DNA of 64,000 bases from Bacteroides sp. UBA7333 (GTDB lineage Bacteria; Bacteroidota; Bacteroidia; Bacteroidales; Bacteroidaceae): contig DKPN01000061.1 of NCBI GenBank assembly GCA_002471195.1, positions 792 through 64,791 of the forward strand. The letters are read 5' to 3'. Below are positions 9,570 to 19,049 of the stretch, piece after piece. The notes under the pieces are model-generated. The model had not been told where the DNA came from. It saw only the letters and a program-made list of their open reading frames with translations, and searched no databases. Every line of letters begins with the position of its first letter. The stretch's first letter is position 1. The translations under genes were made by a program, and so were the position numbers.

Positions 9570-12500
9570 TTATACATCATACTTGCGATATTGTCTTGGC
9601 GTTTGTCCTGTCATCTTTTTAAAGAAAGTACTAAAATATCGTTGAGTGCTAAAACCGGTTGCTTCTGAAATATCTAATATACTGTAATCTGTCTCTTTAA
9701 GCATCATTATTGCTTTTTCTAAACGTAATTTATTAATGTAATCATTTGCATTAATGTTTATAACATTTCGAATTTTCTTATATAATGAGGTACGTGACAT
9801 GCCCATTTTTGTAGCTAAATATTCAACATTTAGTTCTGTATTGTTTAAATTTTCAATAATGATATTGTTCAACTTTAATATAAACTCTTCGTCATTATTA
9901 TTCAAGGCTTGGGGCAATGATAATGCATTGCTCAATTGATTGTCGTACGAGCGATAATATTGCTGGAGTTGTTTCCTGTTTTTTAATAAATTCCGGATAA
10001 TAGTAAGGAGCCCGTCAATTTCAATTGGTTTTGATAAAATAATGTCAGCTCCTGATTTGTATCTGGAATCGACAGCATCAGCCATATTTCCCGAATCAAG
10101 TAAGATCAGAGGTATTAAATTCGTTTTATCATGTTTTTTCAACTTTTGGCATAACAGTACACCCTCTTCATAATTTGAGATATCGCAAACAATAATATCC
10201 GGTAGTTTTTCTATTGCAATCGTATACGATTTTCTAACTGAGTCTGCCATGTATATATTATTGAAAACAGATTTCATTGAATCTTTGAACAAAAGACTTA
10301 GTTCGGAATGATCTTCAATGATTAGGATGCTATAGTTGATGAGATCGAATGACTCTTCTTCAATATCTACTTTCTCTGATTTTCTATTCGGACGAATCAA
10401 ATCATTGAGGGAAACATTAACTGGTTTATTACTAATTAAAGTCTCGCTTTTTTTAGGCAAATCGAAGTAAAATGTAGATCCTGCTGTAGCATTGTTGAAT
10501 GCTTTTATATTACCGCCTTGCTGCTCAACTAATGTTTTAACATACGATAGTCCAATACCGCTTCCCTCTTTAGAGTCGGTTCCTTGATAAAAGCGTTCAA
10601 ATATATGTTCTTCGTCTTCTTTAGAGAGTCCAATGCCCTCATCGATAATCGAAATACGTATTTGATTTCCCGTGTTATAAGTCGATAGAATGACCTGGCT
10701 ATTTGGATTGCTAAATTTTAGTGCATTCACCAAGAGATTGGAAACAATGATTTCGCATTTATTATAATCCAGTACTACATCATCGATATTATAATCGAAT
10801 TTATAGATCAATTTTACTCCTTTATAATCGTATTCATCAATAAATGAGTTAGCAACTTCTTCTATCCATTTGTTAAAATTCAGTTTCGATAATTTTAAAA
10901 TATCTTTTCCCATCTCAATTTTCCTTACATCGACTACCATTTCGATTAAACTTTTCATACGATTGGCTTGTATGCACACTTTGTTTAATATTTGGTTCGT
11001 GTTGTAATCAATAATCTGTTTTTGACTGATTAAACGCTTTATTGGCGAATAGATCAACATCAGTGGAGTGCGCAATTCGTGATTCATGTTGATGAGGAAC
11101 TGAATTTTTTCTTCATCTAATAACTGTTTGTGTTCGTTTAATTCCCACTGTAGTTTTTTTTCTTTCTTATTGTTGATGTAATAGATAAAATATAAAAACA
11201 TACAAACAATTAAAATAATCAATGATGTTTTAAAATACATGCTATCCCACCAAGGTGGCGATATCGATAAGCTCATAAGGGTAATGGGCGGAGTAAATAC
11301 ATTATCTCTATTGCTACACGATGCAGTGATATCATACTTACCGGCAGGAAGTGAATATAAAGCTAAAATTGGCGAGTTGCTTTCTATCTCTTTATTGATT
11401 CCGGATATCTTAAACCTATATCTTCGTTGGCGGAATACATCTTGTGTATTGCATATCAGTTTGATTGTTATCGATGAATTGTAAGGAAGTTTTAGTTCAT
11501 CTTTATCTGAAATGCGATGGTTGATAATCGTACCATCCAATAATACTTCCATCAAATTTAACTGAATTTCTTCCTTGTCAGATACTATCTGATCAGAGTC
11601 TAAGATGTTTTTTCGACCCATACAAAGTAAACCATTAGTTCCTCCTATATAAATAGTTCCATCGGGTGAAACTGAAAATGAATTTGGGATATATTCATTG
11701 GCCAATGCTCCATCGCTTTCATTGTATATTGAAAAAATATCTTGATTAATATCGTAGTTAAAAAGTTTGCCCTGTGCACCTATCCATATTTTTCCGGTAG
11801 GATCGTAAATAACATTATAAATTTCATGAAACAGAGAGTTCTCAACCAATTTCGTTGTATCGTTTTTTATATTATAAATAATTAATCCTTTATTACTCGC
11901 AATCCACAAATTACCTTTTTCGTCGGAGCACACATCGTTAATAACCGTATCATAGTCGGCATAATAAATGGGAGTCATGCTTTTTGTACGATTGTCCAAT
12001 CTAAATATATTTTTGAAGCCGTAAAGATATGCTATATTCTCATTTGAGAATATTTTTCTAAGTTTACCCAAAGATACTTCTGAATCCTCAAGTATATCAT
12101 TCACTTCTGCAGGAGTTACCGTATTTGTAGCAGCATCACAGAAATAAACCTGATCGGCAAACATGTGATATTTATCTTTCGAATAATTATTCAATTGTAT
12201 ACCCATCCCTCTTTGATTGAACTTTTCTTGAATCTCATGGTCGACAAAATTACAACGACGATATTCTCCAGTTGATTTGTTGAAAAAGAAAAGTCCTTTG
12301 CCGTAGAAGGAAACAATCAATTCTTTAGTACTATAATTGATAATACTTACAACACTTTCATTGATGCAGCTTTTATAATGTAAAAATGTTTTATTCGTTT
12401 TGTCGAAACGGTTTACTCCCCCGCCATCGGTTCCGATATAAATATAATCTCCGTCATCATATATGGTTTGTGCTGTTTTATTGCTTAATCCATATTGGTT

Positions 12501-13544
12501 ATTTAGAGGCGCATCTTGATATGTATGCATATAAACCTCGCGTATATTGAATAACCCGTGTCTGATGGTTCCAGCCCAAACCTCGTTTGATTTATCGATG
12601 TAAATACAATTTACCGATTTTGCAGGAAATGAATTTGTACTCCCTTCTTTATGCTCTATATATTCAAATTCGTTTGTATGAGTGTTTAGGCGAGCAATTC
12701 CATTGCCATCGGTAGCCATCCATATCTCTTCACCATATTGTTTTATGTCGAGAATAATGTTATTTTTAAGTTCCGAATTGCTACTATCATATTTTGCAAT
12801 CTCATTTCCCAACGAATTATAACAGTAAATGCCTTTTCTATAGGGTGATAACCAAAGATTGTTATTTTTATCTATATAGTATGAAGAAATACGTTGTTCT
12901 TTGTTAAAGTTTATCGGCTCAATTGTTGAGTTTTTCAGATGATATAAATAGGCACCTTTCCAACGTGTACCAATCAATAAGATATTTTTTTTCCATTGCT
13001 TCACATAGCATAGATAGTCTTTTATCGGTTTGTCATTATTGATAATAGGCAGTTTATGAATTTGCTTCTGAAAATAATTATATTTCCATAAACCCGTACC
13101 CGAAAAAATAATTCCATCGTCGGTCAAACATGCTGCACGTACCTGTATGGGAAGTCCGTTGTATAAGACTTGTGTAAAGTTATCTTCTCCGCGATTGTAT
13201 AAAACCAGTCCCATATTTGTGCCTATCCATAAATTGCATTGCGCATCCTCTTCAATAAAGCAGATGTCATTGCATGGAAGCGATTTGGCATTTTTAGATT
13301 CATGGTAATAGCTTTTTAATTCATATTGATCATACCTATTTAATCCCATACGTGTGCCAATCCATATTATTCCTTTATGGTCTTTGAATATACAATTCAC
13401 CTTTGTCTGAGATAATCCTTCTTGAAGGGATAATTGTTTGTAGAAAAAATCGGGAAAAGCAGAAATTGGTGTGGCTAGCAGTAAAAGGAATATTAATTGG
13501 AGTAGAACTGCTTTTATGTAGTAATGATCTTTATGAAATAGCAT
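9570..13544 (-). CDS. Hybrid two-component system sensor/regulator HTCS1
   Basis: A 1324-residue one-protein two-component system. Signal peptide; periplasmic double beta-propeller (about 30-680) with recurring 'xxIWIGT' blades; Y_Y_Y domain; one transmembrane helix near 780; HisKA with the H-box in MNHELRTPL; HATPase with N-box VSNLLVNALKFS and GSGIGLSY; receiver domain; C-terminal AraC-type HTH. HTCS proteins sense oligosaccharides in the periplasm and activate their own PUL. The receiver keeps acidic residues, phospho-acceptor Asp1121 (IVCDIS) and the SKP lysine, but the usual MMPxMDG loop is replaced by SNYEEG and the conserved Thr/Ser is Asp1150 (LILLDSG). Convergent with PUL A, it most likely controls that operon. 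It is highly similar to HTCS3 at 58782. Confidence 0.95.
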   Translation of the reverse strand: MLFHKDHYYIKAVLLQLIFLLLLATPISAFPDFFYKQLSLQEGLSQTKVNCIFKDHKGIIWIGTRMGLNRYDQYELKSYYHESKNAKSLPCNDICFIEEDAQCNLWIGTNMGLVLYNRGEDNFTQVLYNGLPIQVRAACLTDDGIIFSGTGLWKYNYFQKQIHKLPIINNDKPIKDYLCYVKQWKKNILLIGTRWKGAYLYHLKNSTIEPINFNKEQRISSYYIDKNNNLWLSPYRKGIYCYNSLGNEIAKYDSSNSELKNNIILDIKQYGEEIWMATDGNGIARLNTHTNEFEYIEHKEGSTNSFPAKSVNCIYIDKSNEVWAGTIRHGLFNIREVYMHTYQDAPLNNQYGLSNKTAQTIYDDGDYIYIGTDGGGVNRFDKTNKTFLHYKSCINESVVSIINYSTKELIVSFYGKGLFFFNKSTGEYRRCNFVDHEIQEKFNQRGMGIQLNNYSKDKYHMFADQVYFCDAATNTVTPAEVNDILEDSEVSLGKLRKIFSNENIAYLYGFKNIFRLDNRTKSMTPIYYADYDTVINDVCSDEKGNLWIASNKGLIIYNIKNDTTKLVENSLFHEIYNVIYDPTGKIWIGAQGKLFNYDINQDIFSIYNESDGALANEYIPNSFSVSPDGTIYIGGTNGLLCMGRKNILDSDQIVSDKEEIQLNLMEVLLDGTIINHRISDKDELKLPYNSSITIKLICNTQDVFRQRRYRFKISGINKEIESNSPILALYSLPAGKYDITASCSNRDNVFTPPITLMSLSISPPWWDSMYFKTSLIILIVCMFLYFIYYINNKKEKKLQWELNEHKQLLDEEKIQFLINMNHELRTPLMLIYSPIKRLISQKQIIDYNTNQILNKVCIQANRMKSLIEMVVDVRKIEMGKDILKLSKLNFNKWIEEVANSFIDEYDYKGVKLIYKFDYNIDDVVLDYNKCEIIVSNLLVNALKFSNPNSQVILSTYNTGNQIRISIIDEGIGLSKEDEEHIFERFYQGTDSKEGSGIGLSYVKTLVEQQGGNIKAFNNATAGSTFYFDLPKKSETLISNKPVNVSLNDLIRPNRKSEKVDIEEESFDLINYSILIIEDHSELSLLFKDSMKSVFNNIYMADSVRKSYTIAIEKLPDIIVCDISNYEEGVLLCQKLKKHDKTNLIPLILLDSGNMADAVDSRYKSGADIILSKPIEIDGLLTIIRNLLKNRKQLQQYYRSYDNQLSNALSLPQALNNNDEEFILKLNNIIIENLNNTELNVEYLATKMGMSRTSLYKKIRNVININANDYINKLRLEKAIMMLKETDYSILDISEATGFSTQRYFSTFFKKMTGQTPRQYRKYDV

Positions 13545-13640
13545 AGATGTTTTTTATTATATGCAAAATAAGGTGTTAAAATATCGACCGAAATGATAGA
13601 TAATCCAGATGGTCTCGCTGTTTTATTGTTGTTGTCTTTT

Positions 13641-13648
13641 CAAAGATA
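13641..13648 (-). promoter_or_regulatory. Candidate -7 element for HTCS1
   Basis: On the minus strand 13641-13648 reads TATCTTTG, an exact TAnnTTTG match about 97 bp upstream of the HTCS1 start codon. No TTTG is seen at the expected -33 spacing, so this may be a weak or activator-assisted promoter. The remainder of 13545-13740 is AT-rich and shows nothing else recognisable. Confidence 0.4.
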
Positions 13649-13740
13649 ATAATAGATTTATTGATTCCGATAAAATATTTTCATATAACAACGAAAGTAG
13701 TACAAAAATATTGATAGGGAAAGGTGTTTGATATATATAG

Positions 13741-13777
13741 AATAGGCTGAATCTTTTGATGAAAAGTTCAGCCTATT
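13741..13777 (-). terminator. Terminator of the PUL B SusD gene
   Basis: Perfect 11-bp inverted repeat AATAGGCTGAA / TTCAGCCTATT (13741-13751 and 13767-13777) about 60 bp past the SusD stop codon. The U-tract on the minus strand is poor, so termination may be partial. A smaller dyad (ATTGATA/TATCAAT, 13799-13819) lies closer to the stop codon. Confidence 0.6.
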
Positions 13778-13836
13778 TCTTACCTTTATTAATTTCTAAT
13801 TGATATAGATACTATCAATGATGCTTGGGTATGTTA

Positions 13837-15750
13837 TTAATAACCCGGATTTTGATCATTAATGTTGATATCATTGTTCGTACTTAATTCACTTAGCGGA
13901 ATGGGGAGTAGTTGATTGCGAACTAAATAGGTGTTCCAATCTTCTGTTTCATCATTAGGATACCAGTATTCGCGCCATTGCGATTTATATCCATTAGCAA
14001 TACCATGTTCGTAGCATGCGCGTGTAATCGCATGATTGTTATTGCGCTCAAGAATTTCTTTTTTCCATAATACGCCTCTACGTCTGGTATCATTAAATCC
14101 GTCAAATTCTGTCATAAGTTCGAAAATACGTTCATGGAATACCTTTTCGCGTATTTCATCTTTACTCATACCGGCTTCCCAGTTTTTAGGGTATACTGAT
14201 GCTTTCTCACCCGAGTTTCTTGCACGCGTCAATACTTTATTTGCCAGCATGATTGCCTCTCCTTTTTTATCGAGTTCATTTTTGACATCCGATAATAATA
14301 GAAGGAAATCAGAATATCTATAAATAAACAGATTGTTATTTGCATATCTTCCGGTACAATCAGTAGTATAGTGTTTGTTAAAATATGGCCAATCATTGAT
14401 ATTCCAATCGCTTGGACCTTTTGTTTGTGCAAACTTTTTAATTAATTCCTCGCTTAGCTCGGCAATTTGTGGGTTGCATGGATCTGCATATTTGCCACCT
14501 ATCTTATAGTCAATAGAATCAATGATTGCAAAAATCTTCTCGGTGATAGGAACTTTTATTTGGATGGGTCGTCCCATAATAATTGTATCTCTTAGTTCCC
14601 AACCAATGGTATCGATGATACTTTTAGTTACCAATGGATAAGCCGATTGCAATTTTCCTGAAGCAGCGCCATTTTCATATTTATCATACAATGATGTAAA
14701 CGAAATATCTAATCGTGGATCGTCCTGATATGTTCCATGTGCCCAGTCGTAGAACGATTTATTCGGTTGACAACGTCCCCAACTTTCTCCTGCCGAACTG
14801 TTCATCGGTGAGAAGGTCCAATGCAATGAGTTATATCCGATATTTACAGATGTATTGCCGGTAGCATCTACTACAAAAAGAAACTCTTTAGAGAAGGTTG
14901 TACGTTTGCCACTAAACAATGTTTTCAAAGTAGGTTCAAGATCAAAACCTCCATTCGTGTATACTAAATCACCATATTTCTCTGCCAATTCAAAATAGTA
15001 TCTACTACTTTGCATTTCGGGCCATGACTCTTTCAACTCTTTCACTGCCCAAGGGTCATTTTGTTCGGCTGCCCATGCTTGGCTTCCTAAATACCAATAT
15101 AGTTTTGCAATATATGCATATGCACTATATTTACTAGGTGCCGTTGGTACACCGCTTGCCAATGAAGAGACTTCACTTAAATCAGTTGATGACTCTTCCC
15201 AATCTTTTATTATTTGATTAATTACTTCTTGGCGTGTAGCACGTGGCTGAGCTATGTTTGTTGACGATGATGGGGTGAGACGCAAAGGTACTCCTCCATA
15301 AAAAGAAAGCAAATTATAGTAGCTAACTGCACGAATGAATTTGGCTTGCGCTACCATATTAGGTTTAGAGAACCAATTAGCCGAACCACTATCATTGCAG
15401 CTATTGATAAATACATTGCAGTTGGCTATGGCTTTATACAATGCTTTCCAAACAAGATCATTGTATTCGTTTGCAACCGGGATAAAACCACCGATATACT
15501 GACAGTTATTATATGATGTTCGGTAAGATGCCCAGCAAATGCCTGAAGTTTCTGTATTGACTTCAGGTATTAATTGAGCAAAACTACCTTGCGCTGCCAT
15601 CATTCCATAAATGCCATTTAATGCAAGTTGGGCAGCTGCTTCGCTTTCATATACGACCTTCGTATTTAAAGTATACTCCGGGTTCTCATCCAAGCAGGAT
15701 GAGAAAAGAGCCATTAATGTTGATATAAATAATATGTTAAACTTCTTCAT
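13837..15750 (-). CDS. SusD-family surface glycan-binding lipoprotein (PUL B)
   Basis: A 637-residue SusD/RagB lipoprotein. The signal peptide ends at LFSSC, with Cys19 followed by LDENPE, an acidic +2 to +5 region as in surface-exported Bacteroidota lipoproteins. The helical N-terminal half (AAAQLALNGIYG, FIRAVSYYNLLSFYGGVPL) and the C-terminal segment HERIFELMTEFDGFNDTRRR are family hallmarks, and the end reads INDQNPGY. It would form the lid of the SusC encoded 14 bp upstream (15765). This is the last gene of the minus-strand operon T9SS cargo-GH18-SusC-SusD. It is distant from the SusD proteins at 3915 and 38008, so PUL B probably imports a different oligosaccharide. Confidence 0.95.
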   Translation of the reverse strand: MKKFNILFISTLMALFSSCLDENPEYTLNTKVVYESEAAAQLALNGIYGMMAAQGSFAQLIPEVNTETSGICWASYRTSYNNCQYIGGFIPVANEYNDLVWKALYKAIANCNVFINSCNDSGSANWFSKPNMVAQAKFIRAVSYYNLLSFYGGVPLRLTPSSSTNIAQPRATRQEVINQIIKDWEESSTDLSEVSSLASGVPTAPSKYSAYAYIAKLYWYLGSQAWAAEQNDPWAVKELKESWPEMQSSRYYFELAEKYGDLVYTNGGFDLEPTLKTLFSGKRTTFSKEFLFVVDATGNTSVNIGYNSLHWTFSPMNSSAGESWGRCQPNKSFYDWAHGTYQDDPRLDISFTSLYDKYENGAASGKLQSAYPLVTKSIIDTIGWELRDTIIMGRPIQIKVPITEKIFAIIDSIDYKIGGKYADPCNPQIAELSEELIKKFAQTKGPSDWNINDWPYFNKHYTTDCTGRYANNNLFIYRYSDFLLLLSDVKNELDKKGEAIMLANKVLTRARNSGEKASVYPKNWEAGMSKDEIREKVFHERIFELMTEFDGFNDTRRRGVLWKKEILERNNNHAITRACYEHGIANGYKSQWREYWYPNDETEDWNTYLVRNQLLPIPLSELSTNNDININDQNPGY

Positions 15751-15764
15751 GATTATTTTTTAGC

Positions 15765-18700
15765 TTAGAATGAAACATTTAGACCGAATATAAACGATCG
15801 TGTACGTGGATACGAACTTAAGTCGATGCCTGGGCGTGTGCCGTCGAATGCAAATGTATTTACCTCTGGATCATATCCCGAATAACTGGTGATTACAAAT
15901 GGATTTTTGACCGAAGCATAAATTCCAACATTTGTGAATTTTATTTTCTCAATCAGTGTTTTGGGCATGTTATAGCTGACAGTGATATCCGTGCAACGGA
16001 AGAAACTTCCATCTTCTATATATTGATCAAAAACTAGTTTAGGAATGTCTGCATTCGGTGAAGTTAATGTTTGGCTATAGTGAGCTTCGCCTGTCCAAGG
16101 ATTTGCCTCATGATACATGTTATGGAATGCTTTTGAAAGCACCATTTGTGTAGAACTGGATGGGAAGTTATAATAACGTGCATTTGCATTTAAAATGTCA
16201 TTGCCATGTACTCCATTGAATGCTGCCGAAATAGATAAATTCTTATACGTAAGCACTGTTTGAATACCATAGGTAAAGTCTGGATTTGGATTACCGATTA
16301 TTGTTTTATCCTTCTCATCCACTTTATTATCTCCATTGCGATCGACAAATTTGAAGTTACCGGGTGCTAATGTTCCAATCGAACTTTTCACTTCATTTAG
16401 ATATGGATCATCTTTTTGTATAATACCATCTGTTTGATAACCGTAAAACATACCTGGTGCCATACCGGCCACAAAGATGTTGCCTTCACGAAAATGATCA
16501 CCTAATGATGCACCTAAATAAGCTTTCCACATGCGTGCATTACCATTATCATCAAATCCCCATTGTTCGGCTGGCAAACCGAAGTCTAAGATTTTGGAGT
16601 CATTGAATGCGATATTCCCAGAGATTTCCCAATTAAAATCTTTTAGTTTGATCACATCTGCACGCAATGAAATTTCTACCCCTTTGTTTCTCATTTTTCC
16701 TTGATTAATCGTCATATACGAATATCCTGTTGAGGGTGGAAGATCTCTTTGAATCAATAGGTCGGAAGTTGTTTTAGAGTATACATCAACATTGCCACCA
16801 AAACGATTATTTAAAAATGAAAAGTCTAAACCAATATTGTATGAAGAGGTAGTCTCCCATTTTAATCCATTATTTGCAAGTTTATCCACCATGATACCAA
16901 TCAACTTATTTCCATCTCCCGATGCCGATTGAGCAGGTATTCCATTATCACCAGCCGTGCCATAAGGAGCCAATGTACTATAGGCCTGAATAGATTGCGA
17001 ACCTGTTTTACCATATCCGGCGCGTAGTTTAAGTTGGCTCAACCATTCTACATCTTTTAAGAAATTTTCTTGTTCAAGACGCCATGCTACAGTTGCAGCT
17101 GGGAAATATGCCCAACGGTTACCTTTTTTGAATTTACTAGAACCATCACCACGAATCGATGCGGTAAGTAAATATCTTCCATCTAAAAACGATAAATTTG
17201 CTCGTCCTAAGAATGAAAGCAATTGATAGTCGTTTTGAATGGGTTGTTTATACTCTTTATTTCCAGCCAAATGAAGTCCATTATATCTTAAATCGAAAAT
17301 ACTGAAATTATTTCCTACCACTACGTTGCTCAATGCGTTATATTCGTCATAAGTAATACCCGCAGTAGCATTGATTGTCATTATGTTTTTGACATTATAG
17401 TTGAATTGAAATACATTCTCTACAGAATAATTAGTTCGATGAAAACTTGATTGATTTAGATAACCTTTTTGCATCGATCCCTCATATAAAGCTAAACCAT
17501 ACCAACGATGACGATCTTGTAGGTTGATATTACCTCCGGCACGCAAATTATATTGTAGGAATTTAAAAATATTCCATGTAAGATCGACCGATCCACGGAA
17601 TGTTTTTTCGTTTGTTTTATCATCAAACTCATCTACCCAAGTCCATACGGTGGCACGATCGTAAACATTGGTTATCATATCCAATTCTTCTGTAGATTTT
17701 ACATAGGGAGCAGAAGAGAGAGCCACACCTGAAACAGCACCTGTAGCACCACCTACGCTATTTCCACCAGCCATCATATCGTTCTCTTTAATAGATCCAT
17801 TCAATGCCAAAGAAATTTTAACTTTACTGCTTAAATCAGAATTTAAATTTACACGTAAATCGCCTTGACGTAATCCTGTACCTTTTACTAAACCTTCTAT
17901 ATCTCTATAAGATGCCGAAGCAAAATAGGTAGTTTTTTCGGAACCTCCGTTTAACGTTATCGAGTAGTTTTGCGAGAACGAAGTACTATAAATTTCTTTC
18001 TGCCAGTTAATTGGATTTAGTTTTGTCCAAGGCTCGGGGAGAGTAGAGTTTTCTCCGTTTTTTCTCCATATTTGTTTATTGTCATCGATGAAATACATAT
18101 AATAATCATTCCAAACCATTTCACCTTGTTCATTTTCCTTCCAAGGCAATTGAGGGTTGTTTCCGGTATAACCACCTCCACGAATTAAATTATAAGTTGC
18201 AAATTCTTCGAGATTCATCATATCCAATAAACGACTTGCATTTGTTACCGTAAAATTGGCAGAAGCACTTACTTTGGGTTTACCCGATTTCCCTTTTTTA
18301 GTTGTAATTAAAATTACCCCGTTTGCTCCTCTCGAACCATATATTGCAGTTGCCGAAGCATCTTTCAATACTTCAATACTTTCGATATCGGCAGGGTTGA
18401 GTGAAGTAAGTGCATTTGTTGCGATAGCTATATTATTATCGCCTGTACTTGCAAACTCACCCGAAGATGCTTGTGGTATATTGTCAATCACATACAGAGG
18501 TTGATTATCACCGCGAAGCGAATTGGCACCACGTATGGTTACCGAACTGGCTGCACCGGGTGCATCTACTGCCGAACTAATATTAAGACCGGCAATTTTA
18601 CCCTGAAGCATATTGTCGATAGATGAAATTTTTCCTACTTCTGTCTCATTAGGACGATACGATCCGATTGATCCGGTAAGATCACTTTTTTTCATTTGTC

Positions 18701-19037
18701 CGTAACCCACTACAACGATTTCATCCAACATTTCACTGTCTTCTTTTAGAGTGATGTTTATAGTGGTTTGTGTTCCTACTTTCACCGTTTGCGTTACCAT
18801 CCCGATAAAGCGGAATTCTATTTCTGATTTTTCATTACTGACTGTAAGGGTATAATTACCGTCCATGTCGGTAATTGATCCGTTTTGTGTTCCTTTCTCA
18901 AAAACGTTTACACCAGGCATTTCAAAGCCGTCGCTTCCCTTTACTTGCCCTTTTACTACTATCTGCGCATAGCAGGTAGTAGTAAAGAATAATATACATA
19001 GTATAGATACTAATCGCATCTGTTTGAAATTCATCAT
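15765..19037 (-). CDS. SusC-family TonB-dependent outer-membrane transporter (PUL B)
   Basis: A 1090-residue SusC-type importer. The signal peptide ends at about residue 25 (TTCYAQ). Then come a carboxypeptidase-regulatory-like domain, the SusC signature EIVVVGYGQMKKSDLTGSIG, a plug with IRGANSLRGDNQPLYVID, IESIEVLKDASATAIYGSRG, and the barrel ending FIFGLNVSF. The protein is complete. It lies 12 bp after the GH18 gene and 14 bp before SusD. The plug and barrel differ clearly from the paired SusCs of PULs A and C. Having SusC/D at the end of the operon, after an enzyme and a secreted protein, is the reverse of the usual PUL order. Confidence 0.95.
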   Translation of the reverse strand: MMNFKQMRLVSILCILFFTTTCYAQIVVKGQVKGSDGFEMPGVNVFEKGTQNGSITDMDGNYTLTVSNEKSEIEFRFIGMVTQTVKVGTQTTINITLKEDSEMLDEIVVVGYGQMKKSDLTGSIGSYRPNETEVGKISSIDNMLQGKIAGLNISSAVDAPGAASSVTIRGANSLRGDNQPLYVIDNIPQASSGEFASTGDNNIAIATNALTSLNPADIESIEVLKDASATAIYGSRGANGVILITTKKGKSGKPKVSASANFTVTNASRLLDMMNLEEFATYNLIRGGGYTGNNPQLPWKENEQGEMVWNDYYMYFIDDNKQIWRKNGENSTLPEPWTKLNPINWQKEIYSTSFSQNYSITLNGGSEKTTYFASASYRDIEGLVKGTGLRQGDLRVNLNSDLSSKVKISLALNGSIKENDMMAGGNSVGGATGAVSGVALSSAPYVKSTEELDMITNVYDRATVWTWVDEFDDKTNEKTFRGSVDLTWNIFKFLQYNLRAGGNINLQDRHRWYGLALYEGSMQKGYLNQSSFHRTNYSVENVFQFNYNVKNIMTINATAGITYDEYNALSNVVVGNNFSIFDLRYNGLHLAGNKEYKQPIQNDYQLLSFLGRANLSFLDGRYLLTASIRGDGSSKFKKGNRWAYFPAATVAWRLEQENFLKDVEWLSQLKLRAGYGKTGSQSIQAYSTLAPYGTAGDNGIPAQSASGDGNKLIGIMVDKLANNGLKWETTSSYNIGLDFSFLNNRFGGNVDVYSKTTSDLLIQRDLPPSTGYSYMTINQGKMRNKGVEISLRADVIKLKDFNWEISGNIAFNDSKILDFGLPAEQWGFDDNGNARMWKAYLGASLGDHFREGNIFVAGMAPGMFYGYQTDGIIQKDDPYLNEVKSSIGTLAPGNFKFVDRNGDNKVDEKDKTIIGNPNPDFTYGIQTVLTYKNLSISAAFNGVHGNDILNANARYYNFPSSSTQMVLSKAFHNMYHEANPWTGEAHYSQTLTSPNADIPKLVFDQYIEDGSFFRCTDITVSYNMPKTLIEKIKFTNVGIYASVKNPFVITSYSGYDPEVNTFAFDGTRPGIDLSSYPRTRSFIFGLNVSF

Positions 19038-19049
19038 TGCTTTCAGATT

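Noticed and set aside
14229..14432. Alternative frames suggesting a frameshift in the PUL B SusD
   Set aside because: The main frame is continuous with family motifs from start to stop; nothing is broken.
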